Assembly: GCF_000801105.2 (NCBI RefSeq) | Contig: NC_079518.1 | Span: forward strand, 24,222,800 to 24,286,799 | Direction: 5' to 3' | DNA: 64,000 bases | DNA from: Raphanus sativus | Taxonomy: Eukaryota > Streptophyta > Magnoliopsida > Brassicales > Brassicaceae | Shown here: positions 23,574 to 36,300 of the stretch, in pieces | Layout: every line of letters begins with the position of its first letter | Numbering within the stretch: the stretch's first letter is position 1 | Position numbers and translations under genes: made by a program | Notes under the pieces: generated by a model | Told to the model about the DNA's origin: nothing | What the model saw: only the letters and a program-made list of their open reading frames with translations | Database searches by the model: none

Positions 23574-24801
23574 CTTTCCGTATATGTCAGTTGCGATCAC
23601 AAAATCCCCACAGTCTAAATCACGATGAAAGAATTGAGTTATGGAATTTAGAAAATTAGCAATTTGAAGAGTTAATAATTCAACCATCATTGAGTTATTA
23701 CAGTCGTTATTTTGAAAGAGGACCAGTTCAAACCGATTGTGGTTTAGGATGGAGAAATATTTGGCGTCAACTACAAGTAGACGATGCTGCGTGTCTTCAG
23801 TTACACGAATGTCTCTTGGTGTTTTAGGTCTTTGTGTGACATACTGCAATCAAAATATGGTTTATGTCCCACTCTTAACGTTAGAATTGAAGAGAGTGTG
23901 GCTATGTTTTTGAGAACCTGTGGGCACAATGAAGTTCAAAGAGATGTTGAATCACAGTTTGGACGGACACAAGAGACAGTGAATAGAAAATTCTTTGAAG
24001 TTCTTACGGCGACAGAGTTACTTGCTTGTGATTACGCTAAAATTCCAACAAGACGAGAACTACTCCGAATTCCTGAAAGTCTGCAAACGGATAGAAGATA
24101 TTGGCCATATTTTAGTAGGTTTGTGGGAGTTATGGATGGAGTTCATGTATGTGTTAAAGTGAAGCCTGAACTGCAAGGAATGTATTAGAGTCGACATGAT
24201 AGGACATCATTTAACATCATGGCGATATGTGATCTATATATGTTGTTTACATATGTTTGGAATGGAGCACCCGAATCATGTCACGAGACAGCAGTTCTCA
24301 CGATGGCACAGGACGGTGATTCTGAATTTCCTTTACCTCTAGGAGACAAGTATTATGTAGTTGATTCTAGGTTTCCACATAAGCAAGGTTTTTTGGCTCC
24401 TTATAGATCTTCTCGGAATAAAGTTATTAGGTATCACATGTCTCATTTCAATAATGGTCCTCCTCCTGAGAATAAAAAAAGAACCTTTTAATCAATGTCA
24501 TGCATCTCTACGTTCTGTTATTGAAAGGATGTTTGGAGTTTGGAAGAAGAAATTGAGGATTTTGAGTGAATTTTCGAGATATGATATTGCAGTTCAAAAG
24601 AGAGTGGTAACTGCTATAATGGGACTACATAGTTTTATCAGAATTTCTAATTATTTTGATGAAAATTTTGTTGAAGAAGTGAGACATACAAATATTAACA
24701 ACGAAGATTTTGAAAGTGATATAAATGACATGGATGCAACAAATATGGCTGGTGGAGATCATATGACAAACATTAGAGACAATATTGCGGATATGTTATA
24801 G
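23574..24801 (+). pseudogene. PIF/Harbinger DDE transposase, frameshifted
   Basis: The translation, pieced across frames, follows plant Harbinger transposases: RYFERGPVQTDCGLGWRNIW, a helix-turn-helix region (FLRTCGHNEVQRDVESQFGR), then the DDE_Tnp_4 domain with VGVMDGVHV (first Asp, about 24135), AICDLYMLFTYVWNGAPES (second Asp, about 24227), YYVVDSRFPHKQGFLAPYR, and VIERMFGVWKKKLRIL with the catalytic Glu (about 24523). Damage includes a stop after ENLEN (near 23657), a frameshift near 23790, a stop at 24186-24188, and a frameshift in an A7 run near 24474-24481. It lies 0.2 kb downstream of ORF1 on the same strand, so both belong to one dead autonomous element. All acidic catalytic positions are still legible, so inactivation is not ancient. 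Confidence 0.85.
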
Positions 24802-27299
24802 GCAAATTATTAAGTTATTTTATATTTGTTTATGTATTTTTTTATTATGTGTTGATATTTTCGTGTAGTTTTTATTGTTTAAATATATGATCTGCATTTT
24901 TTTAACTGCTTTTACCATTCATAACTTCTAACTCCATCTTGATCTGCATCTCTCCTGCATGATCCGCTTGATATGCACTTGTCCTACTTGGGCTTCTAAT
25001 GGGCAACGCAGATCAAAAAATGCAGATCAAACAGAAATGCAGATCAAGCAGAACAAATGCAGATCATGCAGATCAAGCAGAACAAATGCAGATCAAACTA
25101 TTTCAATAAAATAGTGAGTGTTCAGATCTTCGGGTCGGATTCGGAGCGGTTTTTCGGGTCACATAATAACAAAGATTGTTAATAAAAATATATTTTAACT
25201 AAATCATATAATAAAATAGAGCAAAAAAATATACATGTTTTTAAGTTAGGTATGATATACATGTTTTTAAGTTAGGTATGAATATTTGTTCAAAAAAAAA
25301 AAAGTTAGGTATGAATCAGTTTTTATCGGGTCAGGTCTATTCGGATCGGTTCTTTTCGGATAAGGGTCTATTCAAGTCTGTTTTTTCCGGTTCGGTTTTG
25401 GATCAGTTTTTTTAGTTGGTTCCAGATCGGGTTTTCGCGTACATGTTAAAATTCTCAGACCTAATTAAATACTATCATTTTAATAAGTATAGTAAATTTT
25501 AAAATTATATAAAAATTCATCACAGCTACAAAAATTATAAAGAGTATTCTTGTTTTGTTCTTTTTTTTGTATTTTTATTTGATTTTTGGTTCTTTCTTAC
25601 CATTTAATTCAACTATAGAACTAATATTGTCAATTTTATAAAAGTTATTGTATCAACAAAATCTTTATTTATATTTTCAAAATATAAAATACATAAATGC
25701 ATATGCAAGAACAAAAAATACGTTTGATATTTCATTGATATTAAGTAACTATAAAATTACATGCAGTTAAATTATGAATTTTAAAATATGAAAGGATATG
25801 CATAAATTGATTTAATTAATTTATATGAAAATTTTTATTACTTTTTGAATAAATAATACATGATTTTTATTGATCATATATTTTAAAAGGATACAAAATA
25901 TTAGAATATAGCAGTTTATAAGACAAATATTAGTTATTAAAATTATATTACTTATACAAAGTATACCTGTGTCATAATATATTTCAAAAGAATAAGTGAA
26001 GATTAACTAAGTACTAGTGAATATAATATCTAACTTATTTTTAATCAAAGAAATAAAATATTATATTATTTATAGTTGATAGATTAAAAAACTACAAAAA
26101 TTGTTTATTGGTCACCTGCATCATCACGAGCTCCCTCCTTCCCCCATTTGCTTGCAGTCCAAAATATCAACATAACAATAATCTGCATGCAGAACATTAT
26201 TAATTTATTAATTATTTTTTGTTCTGCATTTAATTCATGAATGGAGATAAATTGCAGTTTGTCCTGTATTATAATTTCTACTGCATTTCTCCAGCTTTTC
26301 TCCTGTCCAACATTCAAAGCCTTGATATGCATGATCTGCACCGCTTGAACTGCTTTTCACATTCGAAACCTATATTACTATATATTTGCATAATACAAAA
26401 TACGCATCTCTTACATTAGTATACATATTTAAACTATATTACTGTAGATATACATAATAAATTATAATTGAAATATACATTATCTTAATATAATTATATG
26501 ACAAAAATAATAGGTAAAGAATTATAATTTTGCATTGTTAAAGTTGTAAATAAAATAAAATAAAATATTATATTCATAAATTAGATAAATATATTTTAAA
26601 GTTATCCGTTCTAACAAAGTTATTTATTGACCAAACAAAAAAAAAGCAGATCAACACCACCAAATGTTGGAGGGTGAGATCTGCATTCAGATCTCCTGCT
26701 TTTTCCACATAAAAAGACTAAAAAATATTGAACTGTATGCAGATCTCCCGCTTGAACTGTATGCAGATCTCCCGCTTGAACTGCTTTTACAAACAGAAAA
26801 TAGAGAATGAAGTGCGGGAGAACTGCATGTGCAAGAGAACCACTTGTCCCGCTGCTCCATTCGGACACTGGGTTCGAACGGTAAAAGTTGTTCAAACGGT
26901 GCAGATCAAGTAATTGTATGAATGGAAACACAAGATAAAGACATGACATCTCTATCTGCTTTTTCTACTTATTTTATTGCCAATCATGTATTTTTAAAAA
27001 TTTTAAAAGCAGGACAGGAGGACTGCATTTATACTAATTTTTTGTCTTTTTGTGTAAAAAAACATTTATAATGCATGTCCTACTTTTACCCCATTTTTGT
27101 AGCTGTTCACCAATTTGTTTTTTTTACTAATAGATAACTCTTTAAAACTAAATTAATTGAAAATTCTTTAATATATTTTAATATTGCATAGAGATGGATC
27201 GATTCATTAAATAGTCATTTATCTACTAACTTTTTTTTTTACAGCACTTCAGTATTCTTTTGTTACGTTTTGGCAAAATTTTATAAAGAAGATAAATGG
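24802..27299. repeat. Post-Harbinger repeat block
   Basis: No gene. GATCTGC-type words in both orientations meet at 24935-25100, forming a loose fold-back. At 25120-25450 there is a patch of TCGGGTCGG / GGTTCGG words, a common low-complexity component of Brassicaceae repeats, and a 27-bp tandem duplication (TACATGTTTTTAAGTTAGG) at about 25225-25310. At 26625-26900 the subterminal module seen at 13.2 and 14.4 kb recurs in opposite orientation. Confidence 0.5.
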
Positions 27300-29763
27300 T
27301 TACTGGTAATAAAAGAATATTAATTAGTATAAAGATGTTCTCTTCTTTTTTTATTGCATGTTGTTTCTTGATTTTATTGTGAAAATTATTTACATGTTTT
27401 TTTCAATTGTGTATTTTTAAAAAATATATATTTAAATATTTTATATATATATATATATATTATTTAATCTGTTTAACAATATTTGATAAAATAATTTATA
27501 CTTAAAAAATCATATAAATAGCACTTATATTTGTTTGTATTTAATATATGTATTTATAAATATAATAAATTACTTCATCTGCATTTTTCAACTACTTTTG
27601 TCATTCATACATATAATAAATTACTTGATCCGCTTGATCCGCATCTCTCCTGCATGATCCGCTTGATCCGCATCTCTCCTGCATGGTCCGCTTGATCTGC
27701 ATTTGTTCCGCTTGGTTTCGAATGGTAAAAGCAAGACATTTCAAGCAGATCATGCAGATCAAGCTGGACAACTGCAGATCAAGCGGATCGTGCAGGAGAG
27801 ATGCAGATCAAATAGATCATGCTGGCAGATCAAACAATTATTATAATTTTTAATGGTAAAATATTTCAAATAAAATAAATTATAAGTTTAAATAATAAAA
27901 ATTATAATAAAATATATAAAAACACATATTATAAAAAGTACATAAACAAAATAAATCTTGCACTAAATCCATGTTACTACAACTTTGAAATCAAATTATG
28001 AAAATATTAAAATTAATATATATATATATATATATATATTATCTTTCACTAGTATATATATTTAAATTATATTACTATATTTGCATAATACATATAATTA
28101 AACACACATTATGTAAATATAATAATTTAAATAAATTTAAAATTTTATAACGAAAATAGAAGATAAATACATAATCAATGATTGTTTTAGTATTATTAAA
28201 GTTGTGAGTAAAATATAATGAAAGTATTCTATTTATTAAAATAAATAAAATATTTTAAAATTTGAATATTTGCAGATCTTTTGCAAACACCATCAAATGT
28301 TAGCGGATGAGATCTACATGCAGATCTCCCGCTTTTTCTACAAAAAGACAAAAAATATTGAACTGCATGCAGATCTCCCGCTAACTGCATTTTAAAACAG
28401 AAAAAACGTGAATGGTGATTTAAGTGCGGGAGAACTGCCTTTGTTTTGCCCTTCCATTCGAACCCTGATTTGCTTGATCTGCACCGCTTGAACTACTTTT
28501 ACCATTCGAAGAAATCATGCAGATCAAGCAGATCAAACGGATCAGGCAGAAGAGACGAACATGGTCGAAAGAAGACAATAGTATGTATTTCTCTTGAGAT
28601 CAGACGAGACGAACATGGTTGATTTGTGAAGGTCGCAAGAAGACGTAGTATGTCCCTCTCTTCAGACCCAGCATTGGACCGTGATACCCACAATTCAATC
28701 AGTCCAACAGATGTCCTTCTAAGGACCCTTGGTTGTGGGTACTTACGAGAACCCTCATAGGAGACGGGAGAGTCCTAGCTGTAACGACAGAGTAGCAAGT
28801 ACACTTCTCTGACTCATCCGGAGCTGGAAAAATGGAATGCAGATCAAGCGGATCAAGTAATTTACTATAGTTATGAATATCAAAAGCAGTTCACAAATGC
28901 AAATTATATATTTAAATAATAAAAATTAGACCAAAATAACAAAACACATAATATATAAACAATACATAAACATAAGTGAGTCAATTTTATTTTTACAATC
29001 TATATAATTTTACTAAGACCATTCTTCATAATTTTATAGAATTTCTTAAAAAATTATAATTTTCTAATCCCAATATCATTAGTTTCTTTTAGTATCTACA
29101 GATTTTAGAATGTTATTGTTTTATTTTTTAATAATTATATATTTAACAAAATTTTCTCTCAATTTTATAGAATTTTATTTAATATATTTTAATCAAAAGA
29201 AATAGATAAAAAATCTTTTCAAGATTATAATTTTAAATATATACATATATATTATCAAATATAAATTTAAATATAAAATTATTTATTTATCTTACGTTTA
29301 CATATAATTGAAATAGAAAAACTTAAAATTATATATTGTACGAAAATAATAAAATAAAAGGTGTTTTTAAAAAGTTAAATATAATTTTAGTTGTAAAACT
29401 TTTACTCTTGCACATGATGCAGGAAAATACCTAGTATTTAATTAAATCTGCTATATTTTACAATTATTTGTATATATTCTATAAATATAGTAAAACATTA
29501 ATTTTAACATAAAATGAAGTTAACATATTTCAAAAAAAATTAGTTCAACAAATGAACCATATGTCCTTGGCAAATTGGCAAGGAAAGAGTTTCCAGTTAT
29601 CGCTGCAATAATCATTACAAAACATTAACATATGAACTTCTAAATATTTATAAGATATTTCAAAAAAAGAATTCAGTTCAAACAAAGAAAAAAGTTGCAT
29701 AAAGGAGCAAGAAATAGAAGGAGATGTGATTTTTAAGTTTTGTGAAAGTATGTGTGTGTTTGT
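27300..29763. repeat. Tandem segmental duplication, copy 1 (about 2.46 kb)
   Basis: Aligned by eye with 29764-32253: both begin around AATTAGTATAAAGATGTTCT (27322 and 29784) and end around GTGAAAGTATGTGTGTGTTT. They differ mainly in the length of A, T and AT runs plus scattered substitutions. The unit includes forward and reverse GATCTGC arrays, a GC-richer block at about 28540-28830 and the module CTTGCACATGATGCAGG..CTAGT (near 29415), which resembles a Helitron 3' end. No convincing ORF. Confidence 0.88.
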
Positions 29764-30484
29764 TATGGTAATAAAATAATAGTAATTAGTATAAAGATGT
29801 TCTCTTCTTTTTTTTATTGCATGTTGTTTCTTTATTTTATTGTGAAAATTATTTACATGTTTTTTTCAATTGTGTATTTTTAAAAAATATATATTTAAAT
29901 ATTTATATATATATATATTATTTAATCTGTTTAACAATATTTGATAAAATAATTTATACTTAAAAAATCATATAAATAGCACTTATATTTGTTTGTATTT
30001 AATATATGTATTTATAAATATAATAAATTACTTGATCTACATTTTTCAACTACTTTTGTCATTCATACATATAATAAATTACTTGATCCGCTTGATCCGC
30101 ATCTCTCCTTCATGATCCGCTTGATCCGCATCTCTCCTGCATGATCCGCTTGATCTGCATTTGTTCCGCTTGGTTTCGAATGGTAAAAGCAGTACAAGCA
30201 GGACATATCAAGCAGATCATGCAGATCAAGCTGGACAAGTGCAGATCAAAGGGATCGTGCAGGAAAGATGCAGATCAAATAGATCATGCTTGCAGATCAA
30301 ACAATTATTATAATTTTTAATGGTAAAAATAGTTCAAATAAAATAAATTATAAGTTTAAATAATAAAAATTATAATAAAATATATAAAAACACATAATAT
30401 AAAAAGTACATAAACAAAATAAATCTTGCACTAAATCCATGTTACTACAACTTTGAAATCAAATTATGAAAATATTAAAATTAA

Positions 30485-30529
<45 letters not shown>

Positions 30530-32253
30530 CTTTCACTAGTATATATATTTAAATTATATTACTATATTTGCATAATACATATAATTAAACACACATTATG
30601 TAAATATAATAATTTAAATAAATTTAAAATTTTATTACGAAAATAGAAGATAAATACATAATCAATGATAGTTTTAGTATTATTAAAGTTGTGAGTAAAA
30701 TATAATTGAAAGTATTCTATTTATTAAAATAAATAAAATATTTTAAAATTTGAATATTTGCAGATCTTTCGCAAACACCATCAAATGTTAGCGGATGAGA
30801 TCTACATGCAGATCTCCCGCTTTTTCTACAAAAAAAAGACAAAAATATTGAACTGCATGCAGATCTCCCGCTAACTGCATTTTAAAACAGAAAAAACGTG
30901 AATGGTGATTTAAGTGCGGGAGAACTGCCTTTGTTTTGCCCTTCCATTCGAACCCTGATTTGCTTGATCTGCACCGCTTGAACTACTTTTACCATTCGAA
31001 GAAATCATGCAGATCAAGCAGATCAAACGGATCAGGCAGAAGAGACGAACATGGTCGAAAGAAGACAGTAGTATGTATTTCTCTTAAGATCAGACGAGAC
31101 GAACATGGTTGATTTGTGAAGGTCGCAAGAAGACGTAGTATGTCCCTCTCTTCAGACCCAGTATTGGACCGTGATACCCACAATTCACGCAGTCCAACAT
31201 ATGGCCTTCTAAGGACCCTTGGTTGTGGATACTTATGAGAACCCTCATAGGAGACGGGAGAGTCCTAGCTGTAACGACAGAGTAGCAAGTACACTTCTCT
31301 GACTCATCCGGAGCTGGGAAAATAGAATGCAGATCAAGCGGATCAAGTAATTTACTATAGTTATGAATATCAAAAGCAGTTCACAAATGCAAATTATATA
31401 TTTAAATAATAAAAATTAGACCAAAATAACAAAACACATAATATATAAACAATACATAAACATAAGTGAGTAAATTTTATTTTTACAATCTATATAATTT
31501 TACTAAGACCATTCTTCATAATTTTATAGAATTTCTTAAAAATTATAATTTTCTAATCCCAATATCATTAGTTTCTTTTAGTATCTACAGATTTTAGAAT
31601 GTTATTGTTTTATTTTTGATAATTATATATTTAACAAAATTTTCGCTCAATTTTATAGAATTTTATTTAATATATTTTAATCAAAAGAAATAGATAAAAA
31701 ATCTTTTCAAGACTATAATTTTAAATATATACATATATATTATCAAATATAAATTTAAATATAAAATTATTTATTTATCTTACGTTTACATATAATTGAA
31801 ATAGAAAAACTTAAAATTATATATTGTACGAAAATAATAAAATAAAAGGTGTTTTTAAAAAGTTAAATATAATTTTAGTTGTAAAACTTTTACTCTTGCA
31901 CATGATGCAGGAAAATACCTAGTATTTAATTAAATCTGCTATATTTTACAATTATTTGTATATATTCTATAAATATAGTAAAAAGTTAATTTTAACATAA
32001 AATGAAGTTAACATATTTAGAAAAAAATTAGTTCAACAAATGAACCATATGTCCTTGGCAAATTGGCAAGGAAAGAGTCTCCAGTTATCGCTGCAATAAT
32101 CATTACAAAACATTAACATATGAACTTCTAAATATTTATAAGATATTTCAAAAAAAGAATTCAGTTCAAACAAAGAAAAAACTTGCATAAAGGAGCAAGA
32201 AAGAGAAGGAGATGTGATTTTTAAGTTTTGTGAAAGTATGTGTGTGTTTGTTA
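29764..32253. repeat. Tandem segmental duplication, copy 2 (about 2.49 kb)
   Basis: Second copy of the unit. The offset grows from 2462 bp at the left to 2489 bp at the right through simple-repeat length changes, chiefly the longer AT run at 30486-30528. The GC-richer block recurs at about 31025-31315. Confidence 0.88.
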
Positions 32254-33081
32254 CTGTAGTGCTATTAGATAATATTATTTATAAAAAGTAATCTATCTGT
32301 TGGAAAAAATAAATTAATACGTGAACAGCTTCAAAGTGGAGGGGAAAGAATGTCCTGCATGAGATCTGTTTTTAAGTAGGAAAAAAACAAAAAAAATGAG
32401 TCCATATGCAGATGTCGTGCCTCTTTTTTAAAACTTGCAAAAAATATGAATGGCAGTGTACTATACAAAAAAAAAAGCAGAAGCAGTTATCCTGTCTTTG
32501 ATCTACTTTCCCATTTACACATTTGATCTGTACTGCTTGAACTGATTTTATCATTGAAGCATAAAAATAGAAAAATGTGAATGGTAACTCCGGGGTAGGA
32601 GAACTGCACTTGCGAATGAACTATCTTTCTCCCGCTGCATCATTCGAACACTTGAGACTTGTTTTGCTTGATCTGCATGATCTGTTTGATCTACACCGTT
32701 TGAACTGCTTTTTCCATTCGAAATCTTTTTGGTCTTTCTCTCCTGCTTTTCTAATTCTTTATTAATTAGAAATGATAAACTGAGTGGAAGAGATCACTGA
32801 TGCGTGTGCTCTAACGCACTTCGCATGTCAAAATGAACAAAGCTACCTCAACTATCCACGTCAGGTCATCATGAGTTTTATTATTTCATGGCTTAACTCA
32901 CTCAGGTCATCTATTGTATCAGTTTATATACTTCAACGTAAATTCATATCACCTTAACTATAATCTAAATGAGTTACTCCACCAACTCATATTAAAATAA
33001 ATATAATAATAGACGACTGGTTCAAATAAAAATAATACCATATATAACTTTAAAGTTTAACTTATGTGGATTTTATTTTAA
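32254..33081. other. Repeat fragments between duplication and Helitron
   Basis: Contains another subterminal module of the GATCTGC family (32340-32740: GTCCTGCATGAGATCTG, CATTCGAACACTTGAG, GATCTGCATGATCTGTTTG) followed by AT-rich sequence. No gene seen. Confidence 0.5.
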
Positions 33082-35831
33082 CTAGATCGTTTTCCGCGCT
33101 ACGCGCGGATAAGTGCCTCTAAATTTTATAATTGTATGTTAAATAAATATTATATATTGTAGAATTATTTTGATTTTTAAACTCATTTTGATTTATAATG
33201 ATAACAATTTGTTTAGATTTTATTATTTTCGTGATAAGCATCTTCACATGGGATTATATTTTCTTTTTTATCTTCAAAAATTAAATGAAGATGAAAAAAA
33301 AATATAACTCCATGTATTTATTTTGTGTTTATCTACATTTTTCTTTCTTATTATTTACTTTTTATAATTAGTAATATATATACACATATAATAATTAAAT
33401 TTATCATTAAACTAAAATATTTTTATCAAATTATTAAATTTATTATGGATATAAGCAATAACAACAAATTTATTTGTATTTATTTGTTAAAGTGATTTTT
33501 GTGGTATTTTCTTTTTTATTATTCTGTTGCAAGAGTAATATTTATTTGTTATTTAAGTAGAAAAGTTAACATTTATTTGGTGCAAGTGTGGGGTTATGAA
33601 TTGCTTAATCTCGGAAGAGTGATCCATCTTTCTAAATTCGTTTTTTTAAACTTGTAGAGTTTTGTTGCTAAGCTGTGGATACTTTGAGCGGTGGAGCTGT
33701 GGAGGTAGGGTGATTATCAGCTAGGTTTATGATAGTTGGTATATTAGTGGAAGGACTGAAAGACATATTAAGATGCAAGTGGTATTTGAGATCGTATTTA
33801 CTGGTGACTAATTAACTATATTCTGAAGAGAATTTTATTTTTTTTGAGCTTATCTGATCTGTGACAAAATGGGTGAGAAACACTCGATACTTGCTTATCG
33901 TAAGAGAAGAGAGAAGATTGATACTTTGTTATTTGATAATTTGATAAAGTCAACATAAAAAAAACTCTCGTTACTTGCATAAAAGCTTTTGAATTAATAA
34001 TGAACCCAAGACCATAACCATTCCGATGCAAAGTTCGTGACAACCAAATTACCAAACTTATCATTACTCCCCCCCTCTGCAACCCGCTTCCTCTTTTCTT
34101 GCTTTGGTGTAGAGCGTGTTCACAAAAGGCAGTAGTCTTGAGAAGTTTCAGAATCCATCATAGACTTAAGTAACCTAACCTTATTATGGTTCCAACACTC
34201 TCCATGTTTGGTTTGAGCCTGCAATGAGTTCAGAGGTGACAATACAAATACTTTGCTCCTTTCCAAATATGTTTATTTCCACTGTATCAGTTCTATCCCC
34301 TCAGCCCAACAACTAAAGACGTTTCCATTCCCTTAATCACGCTTGACCTGTATTCCTTGAATTGTTGCTTCATACTTTGTAAAGAGAAATTGACATAACC
34401 TGCAATCAGTTTCTTTGAAGGTCCATGCCTTCCACATCTAATCTACCACAAATCTCTTGTGTTGCAGATGGAAGAGTTGCCTTATTTGATCTGCCTCTCC
34501 GGTGAATGGTGATATCGAATGATTCACTGGTTCGGTCCTCGCCCGCCTTGTTTTCTTGACAAACTACAGAGATCAAAAAAGTATGCTAACTTCAATCTTT
34601 CTTCTATCTAAGGAAAACCCAACAAACTAATAACTTATTACTCCTCAACGAATCATAGATGTACGCGCTCATTCAATAAAGAATGTGATAACTCACTAAA
34701 ACTCTGGTTGATTCTCTAGAGTGAGACTCAGCGTCTCGATCTTAGCCTCTAATCAGTCTAGGTTTTATACCTACAATAAAACCCAAAGACCAAAACAATA
34801 TGTAAATGGGAACAACATCATTCTCAGACCACCACACAAAACTATAAATGAACATGATATACACAGCAAAGCAAAATAACAAAATTTCGATGAATCTCTT
34901 TTGAAGTATATCAAACTTGCAATTAAAGATGGATAGATAATGATGATTGAAAAGCTTACAAAAGGTCCTGAATTTTTCTAAGTGGATGCAGTGAGCAGTT
35001 TTGTTATGTGAAGCAGAGCCTTGTTTTCCCGATATGCAAATATCAGTCAAAGATCCCTTATCTGAAATCCATGTAACGCTGCTTTATTATATGTTAGTTT
35101 GTATATTAAAAAGAAGGTCAGAAGAAGGGTGATGATACCCAAGAATTCACCAATCTTCTTGATGGTCCTTGAATCCTAAGAGTGGACGATCGGCCAACAA
35201 CGAACTGAGAAGTCATACCAAGGCAGAGATAGGAGACGCCTATTTGAGCAACAGTCGCAGCGGAGGAGGACATTGTCAGTGATGGGTTGAAATATGCCCC
35301 GGTTCAATAAAGCTTTGACTTGATATGAGATGCAGTGATGCACTGCTCCAGTTAGAGCAACTGGAGAAGTAGAGAGAGGGATTTTCGATGAGATGCTGTA
35401 AAGAAAACCTAGTAGAGGAATCAAGTCATTTTTCGAGATGCAGTTCCTCGATCTATGAAGAAGTTATATAAGAAGAGTTAATGGAGACGATACGAAAGGA
35501 TGCCATTAATGAAGAAGTTATTAAAGATGGGAAGATGTAGAGTTTGCCGGAGATTGAGAGATTACGAAACGACAAATGGTGGAGCTCTGTGTTTGGAGAT
35601 CTGTCTGAAGCCAGAAAAATAATTCTCTATTACAACGACGACACTTCACAAATGGGCCAACTGAAATTGTGAGAACCCATAAGAACAAACCTGAGTTTAG
35701 TCCATAACTCTAATATCGAAAGTTTTTTAAGCATATGACGTGGCGTAAATCTCTTTTCCTATTGGTCGATTTTATTTGAGGACGTGGACACCCTCTCCAT
35801 GGCTTATATTTGTTTTTTAGTATAGTATTGA
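33082..35831 (-). mobile_element. Non-autonomous Helitron, about 2.75 kb
   Basis: On the minus strand it begins TCAATACTATACTAAAAAAC after an A (right edge) and ends with the hairpin CCGCGCGTAGCGCGG, the spacer AAAACGAT and CTAG before a T (left edge), satisfying Helitron end and A/T target rules. The interior has no Rep/helicase. Minus-strand sequence from 35600 to 35180 is GC-richer and contains open frames starting from several ATGs, but no protein family is recognisable. Confidence 0.78.
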
Positions 35832-35930
35832 TTTATAATGACTTTATCTTCTATTTTTAGGTTAAATTACAAAACTGGCTAAGTGTTTTATATTTTTAAG
35901 ACTATATTTATTTTCACTGTTGTGATATAT

Positions 35931-35972
<42 letters not shown>

Positions 35973-36135
35973 CAGTGATTATCTACTATTTAATTTGGTT
36001 AGAATATTTTGTTTGTGACTTAACTCCCAGTTTATTAGAATTGCTTCTTTTATTCGTTAACTCACTTAGATTTGATTATCAAAAAGTTTCAATAAATAAA
36101 CATACAAATATAATCCAATTTTATAAAAAAATGTA
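35832..36135. other. AT-rich spacer
   Basis: AT-rich sequence with an AT microsatellite at about 35936-35970. Nothing else recognisable. Confidence 0.5.
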
Positions 36136-36300
36136 AGCACAAAACTACTCGTTAGTGGTCAGGTGATAGTATAACGTTCAATAGATCATACGGGATCTAA
36201 ATTCGAATCCCGCTCAGATTACCACAGCATGTGATCAGTGAAGTATTCACAATGGCCCCCTAAACCTCCAGAGATCAAACCTTGGGTTATCAAAAAAAAA
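36136..36300 (+). mobile_element. tRNA-derived SINE, about 165 bp
   Basis: An A-box-like TTAGTGGTCAGGTGATAG (about 36152) and a B-box-like AATTCGAATCCCGC (36201-36214) have the spacing of an internal Pol III promoter. The element ends in an A-run, and an A-rich ATGTAA word occurs on both sides (36125-36136 and 36292-36305), consistent with a target-site duplication. Structure matches Brassicaceae tRNA-related SINEs; the family name was not assigned. Confidence 0.7.

Noticed and set aside
29395..29435. Helitron 3' end (hairpin then CTAG|T) inside the 2.46-kb unit
   Set aside because: The motif fits, but no matching 5' end was found, so an element could not be delimited; mentioned only as a possible cause of the duplication.
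35176..35424. 82-codon frame inside the 33-36 kb Helitron
   Set aside because: Unrecognised and lying in a non-autonomous transposon; insufficient evidence for a gene.
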